A DNA stretch of 18,561 bases from Nitrospira sp. UBA2083 (GCA_002331625.1 DCZN01000120.1:72175-90735), one strand, 5' to 3'. Positions 5,924-13,915 are shown, counted from the stretch's first letter. Numbers and translations: made by a program. Notes: generated by a model not told the origin, from the letters alone.

Positions 5924-6379
5924 ATGTGGGACAAAAAACGGGGTGACGGGGAGTCAGACAACGGACACTTTACCGTGTTAGGAAAGGACGTCACCTTTAA
6001 AGGCGTCGTCCACTTTCACAGCACCGTTCAGCTGGATAGTGCATTTGAAGGAGAAATCCACGCCAAGGGGATGTTGGTCATCGGCGAAAATGCCGTCATC
6101 CGAGGCTCGATTATCGCCGAGACAGTAGTCAGCCGCGGGAAAATTCATGGAAACGTGACAGCCAGCAGCAAGATCCAGCTACTGAAACCAGCAGTCTTAC
6201 TCGGCGACGTGTCTTCCCCGTCATTTTCAATGGAAGAAGGTGCATTCTTTAAGGGCTCCATCGACATGGGTTCCCATCCGGTCGTCGATGAACTCCAAGC
6301 AACCATGGTGCTCCCAGACTTTTCGCATCGATTAACCCCAGTCAGACCCGTTCTCATCGAAAGCGAACGAGGGAGCTGA
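5924..6379 (+). CDS. Bactofilin (polymer-forming cytoskeletal protein)
   Basis: 151 residues, with an AAAGAGGA ribosome site before ATG. After a short charged N-terminus the sequence has the bactofilin (DUF583) right-handed beta-helix pattern: VLGKDVTFKGVVHFHSTVQL, DSAFEGEIHAKGMLVIGENA, IRGSIIAETVVSRGKIHGNV and IQLLKPAVLLGDVSSPSFSM. Short strands repeat with glycine turns. Bactofilins self-assemble without nucleotide into filaments under the inner membrane and position cell-wall enzymes, stalks, polar proteins or chromosome regions. The final 35 residues (VDELQATMVLPDF onward) are outside the helix and probably disordered. No M23 peptidase gene, a frequent neighbour of bactofilins, is beside it. 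The stop codon lies in the loop of a perfect hairpin. Confidence 0.93.
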   Translation: MWDKKRGDGESDNGHFTVLGKDVTFKGVVHFHSTVQLDSAFEGEIHAKGMLVIGENAVIRGSIIAETVVSRGKIHGNVTASSKIQLLKPAVLLGDVSSPSFSMEEGAFFKGSIDMGSHPVVDELQATMVLPDFSHRLTPVRPVLIESERGS

Positions 6380-6389
6380 CGCTCCCTCG
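6368..6389. terminator. Perfect nine-base hairpin containing the bactofilin stop codon
   Basis: CGAGGGAGC pairs perfectly with GCTCCCTCG around a TGAC loop, and the bactofilin TGA (6377-6379) is in that loop. It is GC-rich and followed by pyrimidine-rich sequence rather than a clean T-run. It sits between convergent genes and may end transcription from either side. Confidence 0.5.
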
Positions 6390-6469
6390 CAGTGCCTTCT
6401 CCCTTCTCTCAATCGTCAATGAATCGATGGTCGCGATCCCAATGCCGCACGACGTGCTGCCGCAATTCG

Positions 6470-6874
6470 TCAATGCAACAGCTCCTTAGGAATGTTCCCA
6501 CCGTTGGCCGCCAATTTCTGAAGCACGGCTTTGTGAAGCCACATGTTCATCTGGGCGGAATCTCCCATCTTGTCCGCCGGGCACCCCAGTTCGGTCGCCA
6601 GTTCCTTCCGCGCCGTGAGGCTGCTGTCCAGATTCAAGAGCTTCATCAAGTCCACGATAGACGTTTTCCAATTCAGCTTCTGCGGATTCTTGGTTGCCAG
6701 TCCTTCGAGCTTTCCCACGACATCAACCGCCGACATCGCAGCCGGCTTAGGAGCAGACGCAGCAGCAGAAGCGGCAGGAGCAGGTGACGCCAGAGCTGCC
6801 ACAGGCGGTGGTGTTGCAGCATGGGCGGCAGCACCAAATCCCAGTTTCTCCATGATCGTGCCGAAGAGTCCCAT
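6470..6874 (-). CDS. DUF3597-domain protein
   Basis: 134 residues from ATG 6872-6874, which has a near-perfect AAGGAGG site eight bases upstream; the frame is open back to 6943 but that start has no support. It opens MGLFGTIMEKLGFG, followed by a linker of about 45 residues made almost only of Ala, Pro and Ser. The conserved DUF3597 domain then runs from VDVVGKLEGLATKNPQKLNW through SIVDLMKLLNLDSSLTARKE, CPADKMGDSAQMNMWLHKAV and LQKLAANGGNIPKEL. Family members are small helical proteins of unknown function, often annotated as LysM-like or phage-related without evidence. It is a single gene converging on bactofilin. Confidence 0.9.
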   Translation of the reverse strand: MGLFGTIMEKLGFGAAAHAATPPPVAALASPAPAASAAASAPKPAAMSAVDVVGKLEGLATKNPQKLNWKTSIVDLMKLLNLDSSLTARKELATELGCPADKMGDSAQMNMWLHKAVLQKLAANGGNIPKELLH

Positions 6875-7220
6875 TGTGAGTTCCTCCTTCTCCAAGAGTG
6901 AATTGGTCTGACTTCTATAGGCCGTGCGATTCAAATCTAACACTTAGGTATAAAGCAAATCATCCCACTTTTATTCAGGTAGCCGATTTTCTCAGCAAGA
7001 CTGTCTCACAATGGTACAACTGATCTCGACGTTGCCCTCCTGCCTTCCGTCATGACATGAGACTGGTTTCTGCTGGTGAGTGAAAAGCGTCTCCTCCGTC
7101 AATCACTTAATATCTGCACATGGGCTTCCTCCACATGCCGGCTCCCGCTCCTCTCTTCCCGCTTGGCTTACCCTTCTGTAAGATATTGTCCTGACCGTTC
7201 TCCAACCGGGAGACTCGCTG
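6875..7220. other. Intergenic region between divergent genes
   Basis: 346 bases that should hold promoters for the DUF3597 gene (leftward) and for the amine oxidase-pxp cluster (rightward). I found the ribosome sites at both ends but no promoter pair with good spacing in either direction: TTGGCT (7163) with TATTGT (7184) has only 15 bases between. An alternative frame at 7076-7309 overlaps the oxidase start and shows no protein-like character. No RNA gene or riboswitch is evident. Confidence 0.4.
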
Positions 7221-8867
7221 ATGGCACGGACCCCTCAATTCCGATCATTCATTCGTTTACTACGGAGGGCAGCGTTGTGGATCGAACGCCGACACTGTTC
7301 TGCGGCTGAGGCCATTGGGACCATCCAAGAGTTGACCACAAACCAGACGACCGACTTGATATCGCGCCGCCAGTTTCTGGTCAGCGCATGGGCGACCGGC
7401 GCCACGATCGCCATGGGTGGGATGACTGGAATTCCGCTACAGACGGCTGGTGCCAAACCATCGCCTTCCTCCCTCTCAGTCGGCATCGTCGGTGCCGGGC
7501 TTGCGGGATTAGCGTGTGCTGATGCGCTCAAGGCTCACGGTGTCCGAGCCGCCATCTACGAAGCGGCCGATCGAGCAGGCGGCCGCTGCTGGTCGTTACG
7601 AGGTTTCTTCCCTGGTCAGGTCGCAGAACGTGGCGGTGAGCTCATCGACAACTTCCATAAGACGATGTTGGGTTATGCCCAACGGTTCGGCCTGAGCCTC
7701 GAAGATGTAAATAAGGAGCCGGGCGAGGTCTTCTACCACTTCTATGGACAGCGGTATTCAGAAGCGGCAGTCGTGGAAGAATTTCGTGATTTCGTCTCGG
7801 TGATGCGGATTGACCTGAACCGTTTGTCACGAGAAGTCACGGCCACATCTCATACACCGGACGATGTTGCCCTGGACCGTACAAGTCTGCGGGCCTACCT
7901 GGAGGGGCACAACGGAGCAGGCCTTCCGGCTGGACCGCTCGCGAAAGCCGCCATCATCGCTGCCTACGAGGCTGAATACGGACTGATCGCTGCAGAACAA
8001 AGCTGCCTCAATTTTCTTCTATTCATACACGCCGACCGCCGTTCGGAGTTCACCCCGTTCGGCTCCAGCGACGAGCGCTATCACCTGGTCGACGGCAACG
8101 ACCGAATCGTTCAAGGGTTATCCAGTGAACTCACCGAACAGATCACCTACGACAGCCAGCTCCTGCGAGTCCGCAAACTGAGCGATGGACGAATCGACCT
8201 GACGTTCCAACAAGGATCCCACACTGTGACCTACGCTCACGACGTCGCCGTCCTGGCGATTCCCTTTACGACCCTCAGACAGATAGACTTGGACCCAGGT
8301 CTCGCGATCCCTGCCGCACAACGTAGGGCAATTCAGGAGCTGGGCTACGGTGCCAATGCCAAAATGATGATCGGCTTCTCACGTCGTCCTTGGCAGATGC
8401 TCGGTGGAAACGGGACCTCCTATTCCGATCTGCCGAACCATCAAACAACCTGGGAAACCAACCCAACACTGGGATCGGATACGAGGGCAACATTGGTCGA
8501 CTTTGCAAGCGGACTGCGAGGCGCCCGATTGAAACCTAACGCGGTCCAGGAAGAAGCCTCCCGATTCTTGCTTAACTTGCGCTCCGTCTATCCAGGTGTG
8601 CTCGGAGCTGCCAGCTTGATACGAGGAAAATATCTTGTGCATCTCGAACATTGGCCTTCGAACCCTCTGACGAACGGTAGTTATACCTGCTATCGTCCCG
8701 GCCAATTTACCACGATCGCAGGACTGGAAGGTGTCCCTGTAGGCAATCTCTTGTTCGCCGGTGAACATGCGAATTCTTTCTATGAGTGGCAGGGTTTTAT
8801 GGAAGGAGCAGCACTTTCCGGCATTGCGGCGACCAAATCAATTCTGACCACTGCAAGAATCAGTTAG
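7221..8867 (+). CDS. Tat-exported FAD-dependent amine oxidase
   Basis: 548 residues. The N-terminus MARTPQFRSFIRLLRRA followed by a twin-arginine motif SRRQFL (48-53) and a hydrophobic stretch through about residue 70 marks export of a folded, cofactor-loaded protein. This layout is common in secreted flavin amine oxidases. GIVGAGLAGLACADAL (88-103) is the dinucleotide-binding GxGxxG loop, with the following YEAADRAGGRCWS segment. The C-terminal FAD motif is LLFAGEHANSFYEWQGFMEG. The family oxidises primary or secondary amines or L-amino acids, releasing peroxide and ammonia; the substrate cannot be read from sequence. A GGGAG site lies eight bases before ATG. The pxpBAC genes follow within 20 bases with no terminator, suggesting one transcript. 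Confidence 0.9.
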   Translation: MARTPQFRSFIRLLRRAALWIERRHCSAAEAIGTIQELTTNQTTDLISRRQFLVSAWATGATIAMGGMTGIPLQTAGAKPSPSSLSVGIVGAGLAGLACADALKAHGVRAAIYEAADRAGGRCWSLRGFFPGQVAERGGELIDNFHKTMLGYAQRFGLSLEDVNKEPGEVFYHFYGQRYSEAAVVEEFRDFVSVMRIDLNRLSREVTATSHTPDDVALDRTSLRAYLEGHNGAGLPAGPLAKAAIIAAYEAEYGLIAAEQSCLNFLLFIHADRRSEFTPFGSSDERYHLVDGNDRIVQGLSSELTEQITYDSQLLRVRKLSDGRIDLTFQQGSHTVTYAHDVAVLAIPFTTLRQIDLDPGLAIPAAQRRAIQELGYGANAKMMIGFSRRPWQMLGGNGTSYSDLPNHQTTWETNPTLGSDTRATLVDFASGLRGARLKPNAVQEEASRFLLNLRSVYPGVLGAASLIRGKYLVHLEHWPSNPLTNGSYTCYRPGQFTTIAGLEGVPVGNLLFAGEHANSFYEWQGFMEGAALSGIAATKSILTTARIS

Positions 8868-8885
8868 TGCCGGCACGTGAGCCCC

Positions 8886-9629
8886 ATGCCTCCAAGCGCT
8901 CCTGAAAAACGTCCGTATCGCCCGGCGAAAGACCCGTTCCGAATCCTGCCGCTCGGCGACTCGGCGCTCACGATCGAATTTGGCAACGAGATCGATCCGC
9001 AGATCAATGCACAAGTCGTCGCGTTTGCGAACACAATCGTGGGCCAACAGTGGGACGGCATTCTGGATGTTGTCCCCACCTTCCGATCAGTTACCGTCTT
9101 TTTCGACCCGTTTCAGATGGATTCAGCTGAGTTGACCAAGAAATTGACGAGGTTGCCTCGACCGGGGAAAAACCACTCGGCGTTGATTGGCACGATACAT
9201 GAGATTCCCGTCTTATATGGAGGTGAATATGGACCGGATTTGGAAGATGTTGCCGCATTCGCTGACCTACCACCGGCTGAAGTAGCAGCCTTGCATGCAT
9301 CCATGACCTATCGCGTCTATATGCTCGGGTTCAGTCCTGGTTTTCCGTATCTGGGCCTCGTCCCTGAACAGCTGGCCATGCCTCGCCGCCCGACCCCACG
9401 GACCAAGGTCCCGGCCGGATCGATCGGCATCGCTGATCGCCAAACCGGCATTTACCCCACCACAACGCCGGGCGGATGGCAGTTGATCGGTCGAACACCA
9501 CTCGACATCTATCGTAAGACCAGATCCGATCCCTTCCTGTTGAAACCAGGTGACCTCGTCCGATTCAGGCCGATCGACCGCGACGACTTCGATCGTCTCA
9601 GGCATGACAACCACCATGCTGTCCATTGA
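8886..9629 (+). CDS. pxpB: 5-oxoprolinase subunit PxpB (KipI / allophanate hydrolase subunit 1 family)
   Basis: 247 residues from ATG 8886; a GTG at 8877 in frame is an alternative, and neither has a clear Shine-Dalgarno sequence. FRILPLGDSALTIEFGNEID opens the KipI fold. The central motif GFSPGFPYLG (148-157) and PRTKVPAGSIGIA plus TPGGWQLIGRT (171-204) are the hallmarks of the AHS1/KipI family. PxpB acts with PxpA and PxpC in ATP-dependent opening of 5-oxoproline (pyroglutamate) to glutamate in the cytoplasm. The extra 15-residue N-terminus rich in Pro and Lys lies outside the conserved fold. In Bacillus the homologue KipI also inhibits a sporulation kinase; the adjacent pxpA and pxpC support the enzyme role here. 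It begins 18 bases after the amine oxidase and its end overlaps pxpA. Confidence 0.93.
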   Translation: MPPSAPEKRPYRPAKDPFRILPLGDSALTIEFGNEIDPQINAQVVAFANTIVGQQWDGILDVVPTFRSVTVFFDPFQMDSAELTKKLTRLPRPGKNHSALIGTIHEIPVLYGGEYGPDLEDVAAFADLPPAEVAALHASMTYRVYMLGFSPGFPYLGLVPEQLAMPRRPTPRTKVPAGSIGIADRQTGIYPTTTPGGWQLIGRTPLDIYRKTRSDPFLLKPGDLVRFRPIDRDDFDRLRHDNHHAVH

Positions 9630-10377
9630 CATCAACAGCGACATGGGTGAATACGAGTCTCCGGAGTTCCTCACTCGGGAAGCGCACCTCATGCCGCTCA
9701 TCACCTCGGTGAACATCGCCTGTGGTGTGCACGCAGGGCATCCGACACTCATGCGCCGCACAGCACAGCTGGCGGCGCAACATGGAACTGCGATCGGGGC
9801 ACACCCAGGACTTCCGGGTGCAGCAGATTTTGGTCGCAGGGATCGTCACACCTCTGCAGAAGAGGCTGAGTCACTTGTGACCGCACAACTAGAAACCCTC
9901 GCTACCGTGTTGGCTTCCGAACATCTGGCGTTGACCCATGTCAAACTGCATGGTGCGCTCTATAATATGGCGGCTAGCGATCACGCGGTCGCCGATGCAG
10001 TGGCGCGCGCGGTGGCATCATTCGATCGTCATCTGCTGCTCTTCGCCCTCGCAGGATCAGCGCTTGTGAAGAGCGGCAGAAACGCCGGGTTGACGGTGAT
10101 TCAGGAAGCGTTCGCCGATCGAGCCTACCAAGCAAACGGCATGCTGGTCCTACGCTCCAAGCCCGGCGCGCTGCTCCAAACGGAACAACATGTTCGCCGG
10201 CAACTGCACGAGATCCTGTCCGGCTCTGTCACAAGCATTGAAGGACAACGCGTCACGCTGCAGGCACACAGTCTCTGTGTCCATACGGACACCCCTCACG
10301 CGGTTGAGTTTCTTCGACTCGTTCGATCTGAGATCGAATCGGCTGGTATCCGCATCGTGCCCCCCCAACACGCGTGA
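9604..10377 (+). CDS. pxpA: 5-oxoprolinase subunit PxpA (LamB/YcsF family)
   Basis: 257 residues from ATG 9604, overlapping pxpB by 26 bases; ATG 9616 (MLSIDINSDMGE) is equally plausible and closer to the usual N-terminus. Hallmarks of the LamB/YcsF family are IDINSDMGE at the start, TSVNIACGVHAGHPTLM, GTAIGAHPGLPGAADFGRRD, LTHVKLHGALYNMA and EAFADRAYQANGMLV. The carboxylate and His residues in these blocks form the presumed active site. It works as a complex with PxpB and PxpC. Gene order here is B-A-C; from memory it is B-C-A in Escherichia coli and A first in Bacillus. The end overlaps the pxpC start by one base (TGATG), which suggests coupled translation. Confidence 0.94.
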   Translation: MTTTMLSIDINSDMGEYESPEFLTREAHLMPLITSVNIACGVHAGHPTLMRRTAQLAAQHGTAIGAHPGLPGAADFGRRDRHTSAEEAESLVTAQLETLATVLASEHLALTHVKLHGALYNMAASDHAVADAVARAVASFDRHLLLFALAGSALVKSGRNAGLTVIQEAFADRAYQANGMLVLRSKPGALLQTEQHVRRQLHEILSGSVTSIEGQRVTLQAHSLCVHTDTPHAVEFLRLVRSEIESAGIRIVPPQHA

Positions 10378-11381
10378 TGAAGCGGGAACCCCCTCATATC
10401 ACCGTGATCAAGGGTGGATGGCTGACCACGGTGCAAGACCTGGGACGCTACGGCGCTCAGCCCTATGGCCTGTCCGTCGCCGGAGCCATGGACTCCTTCT
10501 CCACGATCGTGGCCAATCGATTGGTGAGAAATCCCGACTACGCAGCAGTGCTTGAACTCACCCTGAAAGGCCCCGAACTCCAATTTGAGCACGACGCTGC
10601 CATCGCCCTCACCGGCGCAGATCTCTCCCCCACCATCAATGGCCGCAGCATTCCAATGTGGGAACGGATCGTGATTCAGGGTGGCAGTCGATTGCGCTTC
10701 GGCATGCCGCGTACTGGGTCTCGCGCCTACCTTGCGATCGCCGGTGGAATTGATGTCCCGTTGATGCTGGGCAGCCGCTCAACCCATTGCGCAAGCGAAA
10801 CCGGTGGGCTCGAAGGACGGCCATTGAAACAAGGCGATGTGCTTTGTTGTGGGCAACCCAGACAGTTTGTCGACTGCGGGACCGCCAAGCGGCTGCTTAA
10901 AGAACTCATCCCTCGCTACGAACGGTCCGTAACCCTTCGCATCATCCCTGGTCCGCAAGACAACTTCTTTTTAAAGGAGTCCCACACAGCACTGATAGGC
11001 TCTCCCTATACCGTTGCTCCGCAATCCGATCGCATGGGGTACCGCTTGACGGGGCCTCCGATCATTCGAAAGGGAGCGACGCAGTTCATCTCCGACGGCA
11101 CCACGATGGGCGCACTCCAAGTACCGCCGGATGGACAGCCGATCCTCTTAATGGCCGACCGACAAACGACGGGAGGCTATCCTAAAATAGCCGTGGTGAT
11201 CTCAGTTGATCTCCCGCTCGCGGCGCAACTGGCACCTGGCGACCGCATCAGCTTTTCCCCCTATACTGTCGCTGAGGCTCAGGCGGTCTTGCGGCAACAG
11301 CGAGCTCAACTCGATGCCGCACTGCCGCCACAGCAGAACGCTTCTCCTGCATCGAACCGACTGCCCATTCCAAAGCAATAA
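10377..11381 (+). CDS. pxpC: 5-oxoprolinase subunit PxpC (KipA / allophanate hydrolase subunit 2 family)
   Basis: 334 residues from ATG 10377-10379 in the TGATG overlap with pxpA; a GTG at 10374 is in frame but less likely. ITVIKGGWLTTVQDLGRYGA and GLSVAGAMDSFSTIVANRLV are the standard family opening, followed by FEHDAAIALTGADLSPTING, SRAYLAIAGGIDVPLMLGSR, SDRMGYRLTGPPI and MADRQTTGGYPKIAVVISVD. These match the biotin-carboxylase-linked AHS2 fold that pairs with PxpB. The last 35 residues (QQRAQLDAALPPQQNASPAS onward) form a flexible tail. It is the last gene of the presumed operon. I see no strong hairpin with a T-run after the stop codon. Confidence 0.94.
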   Translation: MKREPPHITVIKGGWLTTVQDLGRYGAQPYGLSVAGAMDSFSTIVANRLVRNPDYAAVLELTLKGPELQFEHDAAIALTGADLSPTINGRSIPMWERIVIQGGSRLRFGMPRTGSRAYLAIAGGIDVPLMLGSRSTHCASETGGLEGRPLKQGDVLCCGQPRQFVDCGTAKRLLKELIPRYERSVTLRIIPGPQDNFFLKESHTALIGSPYTVAPQSDRMGYRLTGPPIIRKGATQFISDGTTMGALQVPPDGQPILLMADRQTTGGYPKIAVVISVDLPLAAQLAPGDRISFSPYTVAEAQAVLRQQRAQLDAALPPQQNASPASNRLPIPKQ

Positions 11382-11675
11382 TTCACCACCGCAGCTGGTC
11401 TCCTCATCACTGATTCCGCCTCACCGAACCAGAGCCTGCTGGATCTGATCAGACACACCTCAATCGGATTGCGTTCATCCTTGCCGAACCATGTGAGGCT
11501 GCTGTCGATTCGGCAACCCGATGACTGGAGCGTGGCGTGCATCAATCGCTCGGGGAAGACCTCGGCACGGGGTACTACCTGGCCCCTGGGAAATCTGTCT
11601 GATATCCGAGTTTCGTTTGTCGATACATCGGCAATCCGTATACTACAACGGAACATCACGAGGAGGCTGCATACC
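11382..11675 (+). other. Intergenic region upstream of pilT
   Basis: 294 bases. The pilT frame stays open back to 11469, but those extra 69 codons lie outside the family and precede a much better start. Near the right end are a promoter candidate and the AGGAGG site of pilT. The middle (about 11430-11600) shows several short GC-rich complementary runs but no riboswitch I can name. Confidence 0.4.
11617..11644 (+). promoter_or_regulatory. Possible pilT promoter
   Basis: TTGTCG (11617-11622), 16-base spacer, TATACT (11639-11644). The start would be near 11651, leaving about 25 bases of leader that contains AGGAGG. The -10 is good and the -35 moderate. Confidence 0.5.
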
Positions 11676-12755
11676 ATGCCGAAGATCGATGAACTCTTTC
11701 GCATGATGCTTGAACATGGGGCCTCAGACCTGCATTTAATTGCAGGGCAAGTCCCCACATTTCGCATCAACGGCGAACTGGAGCGCCTACCCGGCACCGC
11801 CGTACTCGACAACCAAGGCCTTCACGATCTGCTGTACGAAATCACCCCGAGCCCAAAGAAGGACGTGTTCGAATCGACGGGCGACGTGGACTTCGGCTAT
11901 GAAATTCCTGGAGTCGCCAGATTCCGCTCCAATTTTTTCAATCACAAGCATGGTATCGGCGCGGTGTTTCGAAAGATTCCCACTACCATCGTCTCCGCCG
12001 AAGAGCTGGGGTTACCACCGGTCCTGACACGCGCAGCGATGTTGCGGAAAGGGCTGGTCCTGGTCACGGGGCCCACCGGCAGCGGAAAGTCAACCACTCT
12101 GGCGGCAATGGTCGACTATGCCAATCGCAACCGGAAAGATCACATCCTGACCGTCGAGGATCCGATCGAGTTCGTCCATCAGAGCAAGAGCTGCATCGTC
12201 AACCACCGAGAGATCGGCCTCCATACCGTTACGTTCGGCTCGGCCCTGCGGGGCGCTCTCCGTGAAGATCCGGACATTATCCTTGTCGGCGAAATGCGGG
12301 ATCTCGAGACCATTGCATTGGCGGTGGAAGCAGCGGCCACCGGGCATTTGGTATTCGGGACGCTCCATACGGAGAATGCCGCCAAGACGGTCGACCGCAT
12401 CATCGAAGTCTTCCCTGCGTCGGAGCAGCCGCAAATCCGCAACACCCTCTCCACGGCACTGCGCGTCATCGTCGCGCAAAACCTCTTTAAGCGAATTGAT
12501 CAGAAAGGACGCTGTGCGGCACTGGAGATCTTGGTCTGCACCCCGGCCATCAGCAATCTCATCCGCGATGCTAAAACGTTTCAGATCGCCTCGCAGATGC
12601 AGACCGGAACGAACGTCGGCATGCAAACCTTGGATGATGCTATTCAGGATCTGCTCACGAAGAAGTGGATTTCACCCGAGGAGGCCTACGAGAAGTCGAT
12701 CGACAAGAATCGCTTCGCCAAATTTCTCAAAACCCCGCCGGATGTGCTGCAGTAG
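11676..12755 (+). CDS. pilT: Type IV pilus retraction ATPase PilT
   Basis: 359 residues from ATG 11676, nine bases after AGGAGG. MPKIDELFRMMLEHGASDLH is the classical PilT opening. Walker A GPTGSGKST (132-140), the Asp box with TVEDPIEF (159-166), Walker B DIILVGEMRD (200-209), the His box TGHLVFGTLHT (222-232) and the PilT-specific AISNLIRD (291-298, AIRNLIRE in other species) are all intact. PilT forms a cytoplasmic hexamer at the pilus base and powers retraction for twitching motility, adhesion release and DNA uptake. No other pilus gene is in the window, so it is transcribed alone here. PilU-like paralogues usually differ in the C-terminal motif, which favours PilT. Confidence 0.94.
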   Translation: MPKIDELFRMMLEHGASDLHLIAGQVPTFRINGELERLPGTAVLDNQGLHDLLYEITPSPKKDVFESTGDVDFGYEIPGVARFRSNFFNHKHGIGAVFRKIPTTIVSAEELGLPPVLTRAAMLRKGLVLVTGPTGSGKSTTLAAMVDYANRNRKDHILTVEDPIEFVHQSKSCIVNHREIGLHTVTFGSALRGALREDPDIILVGEMRDLETIALAVEAAATGHLVFGTLHTENAAKTVDRIIEVFPASEQPQIRNTLSTALRVIVAQNLFKRIDQKGRCAALEILVCTPAISNLIRDAKTFQIASQMQTGTNVGMQTLDDAIQDLLTKKWISPEEAYEKSIDKNRFAKFLKTPPDVLQ

Positions 12756-12845
12756 GCCAAGGATACCGTAACGGAGAGGGCGGCACGACGACGATGCATG
12801 GCATGCTCAGCATGTTGCCTCCTCATCACGAACGGGAAATTCACC

Positions 12846-13169
12846 TCACCGGGATACGACTTTGAAGGTCTCTCCGGCCATGATCAGCCCCTCGGTACCA
12901 TCGGCCAGCTTCACTTTAAATCCGTCATAATCTTGGCCGTGATACACGCCGATGGCTTTCGCCGACTCACCCGCTTGTAGCATTACAATAACTTTCCCTG
13001 GCTCAACATTTGTACTCTGATCTTGAGAAGGAGCAGTTTGCGTGATGGCATGCACCTCCGTCGGTTTCTCAATCAGGAGCACGGTCTCGCGATCCCCGCA
13101 GGCTGTGGAGATCGCGGAACATAAGGTCAGGAACAGAAACAACGGGAGGCGAGCACAAATTTTTTTCAT
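12846..13169 (-). CDS. Putative lipoprotein with an SH3-like domain
   Basis: 107 residues from ATG 13167-13169, with GAGGG about five bases upstream; the frame is open back to 13187. MKKICARLPLFLFLTLCSAI leads to STACGDRE. The Cys at about residue 24 could be a lipidation site, although the -3 residue is Ser rather than the usual Leu. A polar linker rich in Thr, Gln and Ser follows. The C-terminal 50 residues (GKVIVMLQAGESAKAIGVYH, DYDGFKVKLADGTEGLIMAG, ETFKVVS) read as a small SH3-type beta barrel of the kind often found in envelope proteins that bind peptidoglycan. No partner gene is evident. The function is unknown, and periplasmic anchoring is inferred. Confidence 0.75.
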   Translation of the reverse strand: MKKICARLPLFLFLTLCSAISTACGDRETVLLIEKPTEVHAITQTAPSQDQSTNVEPGKVIVMLQAGESAKAIGVYHGQDYDGFKVKLADGTEGLIMAGETFKVVSR

Positions 13170-13242
13170 TGCAGCCCTCAACCACAAATTTCAAACCCTA
13201 CGTTTCTGGGAAATGGTATTTGCAGAACGAAGATATTGCTGA

Positions 13243-13261
13243 TTGGGGCACACGCCCCCAA
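13243..13261. terminator. Hairpin downstream of vapC
   Basis: TTGGGGC pairs with GCCCCCAA around an ACAC loop, with one bulged C. It lies just after the vapC stop in the vapBC direction and before the lipoprotein gene. It is GC-rich but lacks a T-run. Confidence 0.4.
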
Positions 13262-13267
13262 ATCTCC

Positions 13268-13663
13268 CTATGGATGGACAACTCTTAAACCAAGCTGCTC
13301 TTCAAATGAATCGTAGTCTCGATCATTATGAAGTAAGGCATGTCCCTCGACGAGACAGAATGTTGCGATAAGACAATCAATCGTTTTTCGAACCGTCCGG
13401 CCAGCCGCACGAAGGCGGCGATAGTTTGCAGCCGCTTCCATCGCCAGCGCAATCGTTCCTGTCTCGTACACTTCGAATCGCTGCAATTCTTTTCGAACGG
13501 CGTCACAGTGAGCGTCACTCACGACACCTTGCAACACTTCGCACAGTATGAGATCCGTCAGGCCAAGTCGTGCTGCCAGGAGATTGGCTTCAAGCCATTC
13601 CGCATGGGGAGAAGATGTCCCACGCAGGTAGTCCACCCAGACCGTCGTATCAACAATAATCAT
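13268..13663 (-). CDS. vapC: VapC-family PIN-domain toxin ribonuclease
   Basis: 131 residues, the usual VapC length. MIIVDTTVWVDYLRG opens the PIN domain. The four acidic residues expected to bind metal are D5, E42 (TDLILCEVLQG), D96 (TIDCLIA) and D114 (LLHNDRDYD), all present, so it should be active. VapC toxins are Mg-dependent ribonucleases that cleave tRNA or rRNA and are held inactive by VapB. Its ATG overlaps the vapB stop by four bases (ATGA), which ties toxin translation to that of the antitoxin. The target RNA cannot be told from sequence. Confidence 0.93.
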   Translation of the reverse strand: MIIVDTTVWVDYLRGTSSPHAEWLEANLLAARLGLTDLILCEVLQGVVSDAHCDAVRKELQRFEVYETGTIALAMEAAANYRRLRAAGRTVRKTIDCLIATFCLVEGHALLHNDRDYDSFEEQLGLRVVHP

Positions 13664-13869
13664 GAGGCGGCCTTCATACGCCCCTCACGCATCACGCTGA
13701 GATCACCCTCCCACGCAACCTTTCCCCGCAATCGACGAATGCCTTCTTGTCCCTTGACCTTGATGAGCAACCGAAGCCCTTCCTCAACCACCGCCTTCTT
13801 GGTCGAGAGCCCTGTGGCCTTCATCGCCTGCCGCATGAGGCTGTTATCAATGACAATATTCGTACGCAT
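13660..13869 (-). CDS. vapB: VapB-family antitoxin
   Basis: 69 residues from ATG 13867-13869, with GGGAGG four bases upstream; the frame is open back to 13905, but that extension would cover the promoter start and operator arm. MRTNIVIDNSLMRQAMKATG and LSTKKAVVEEGLRLLI form the ribbon-helix-helix DNA-binding part. The C-terminal IRRLRGKVAWEGDLSVMR is the conserved VapB tail that threads into the VapC active site. VapB neutralises VapC and, with it, represses its own promoter. An inverted repeat overlapping the -10 box upstream fits this. The system is intact, with both ORFs full length. Confidence 0.92.
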   Translation of the reverse strand: MRTNIVIDNSLMRQAMKATGLSTKKAVVEEGLRLLIKVKGQEGIRRLRGKVAWEGDLSVMREGRMKAAS

Positions 13870-13886
13870 GGTACCTCCCAGAGAGG

Positions 13887-13915
13887 ATGTGTATAAGCTT
13901 AACAATCATACACAT
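13887..13915. promoter_or_regulatory. Inverted-repeat operator of vapBC
   Basis: Perfect eight-base arms ATGTGTAT (13887-13894) and ATACACAT (13908-13915), 13 bases apart. It is 17 bases upstream of the vapB ATG and overlaps the -10 box. Arms of this size and spacing suit binding by two ribbon-helix-helix dimers, so autoregulation by VapB or VapBC is likely. Confidence 0.65.

Noticed and set aside
7076..7309. 77-codon open frame before and into the amine oxidase.
   Set aside because: It overlaps the oxidase start in another frame, has no ribosome site and reads as low-quality sequence rich in Ser, Arg and Pro.
11430..11600. Possible riboswitch or structured leader upstream of pilT, considered because c-di-GMP riboswitches often precede pilus genes.
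   Set aside because: I could not find the conserved core of a GEMM or other known class. The region also precedes the promoter candidate, so it would not be in the mRNA.
11469..11675. 69-codon N-terminal extension of PilT.
   Set aside because: It is outside the PilT family, which starts at MPKIDELFRMM. That ATG has AGGAGG nine bases upstream and a promoter candidate just before it.
12262..12771. 169-codon plus-strand frame and a 178-codon minus-strand frame inside pilT.
   Set aside because: Both are long only because of GC-rich codon bias. The pilT frame carries every expected ATPase motif.
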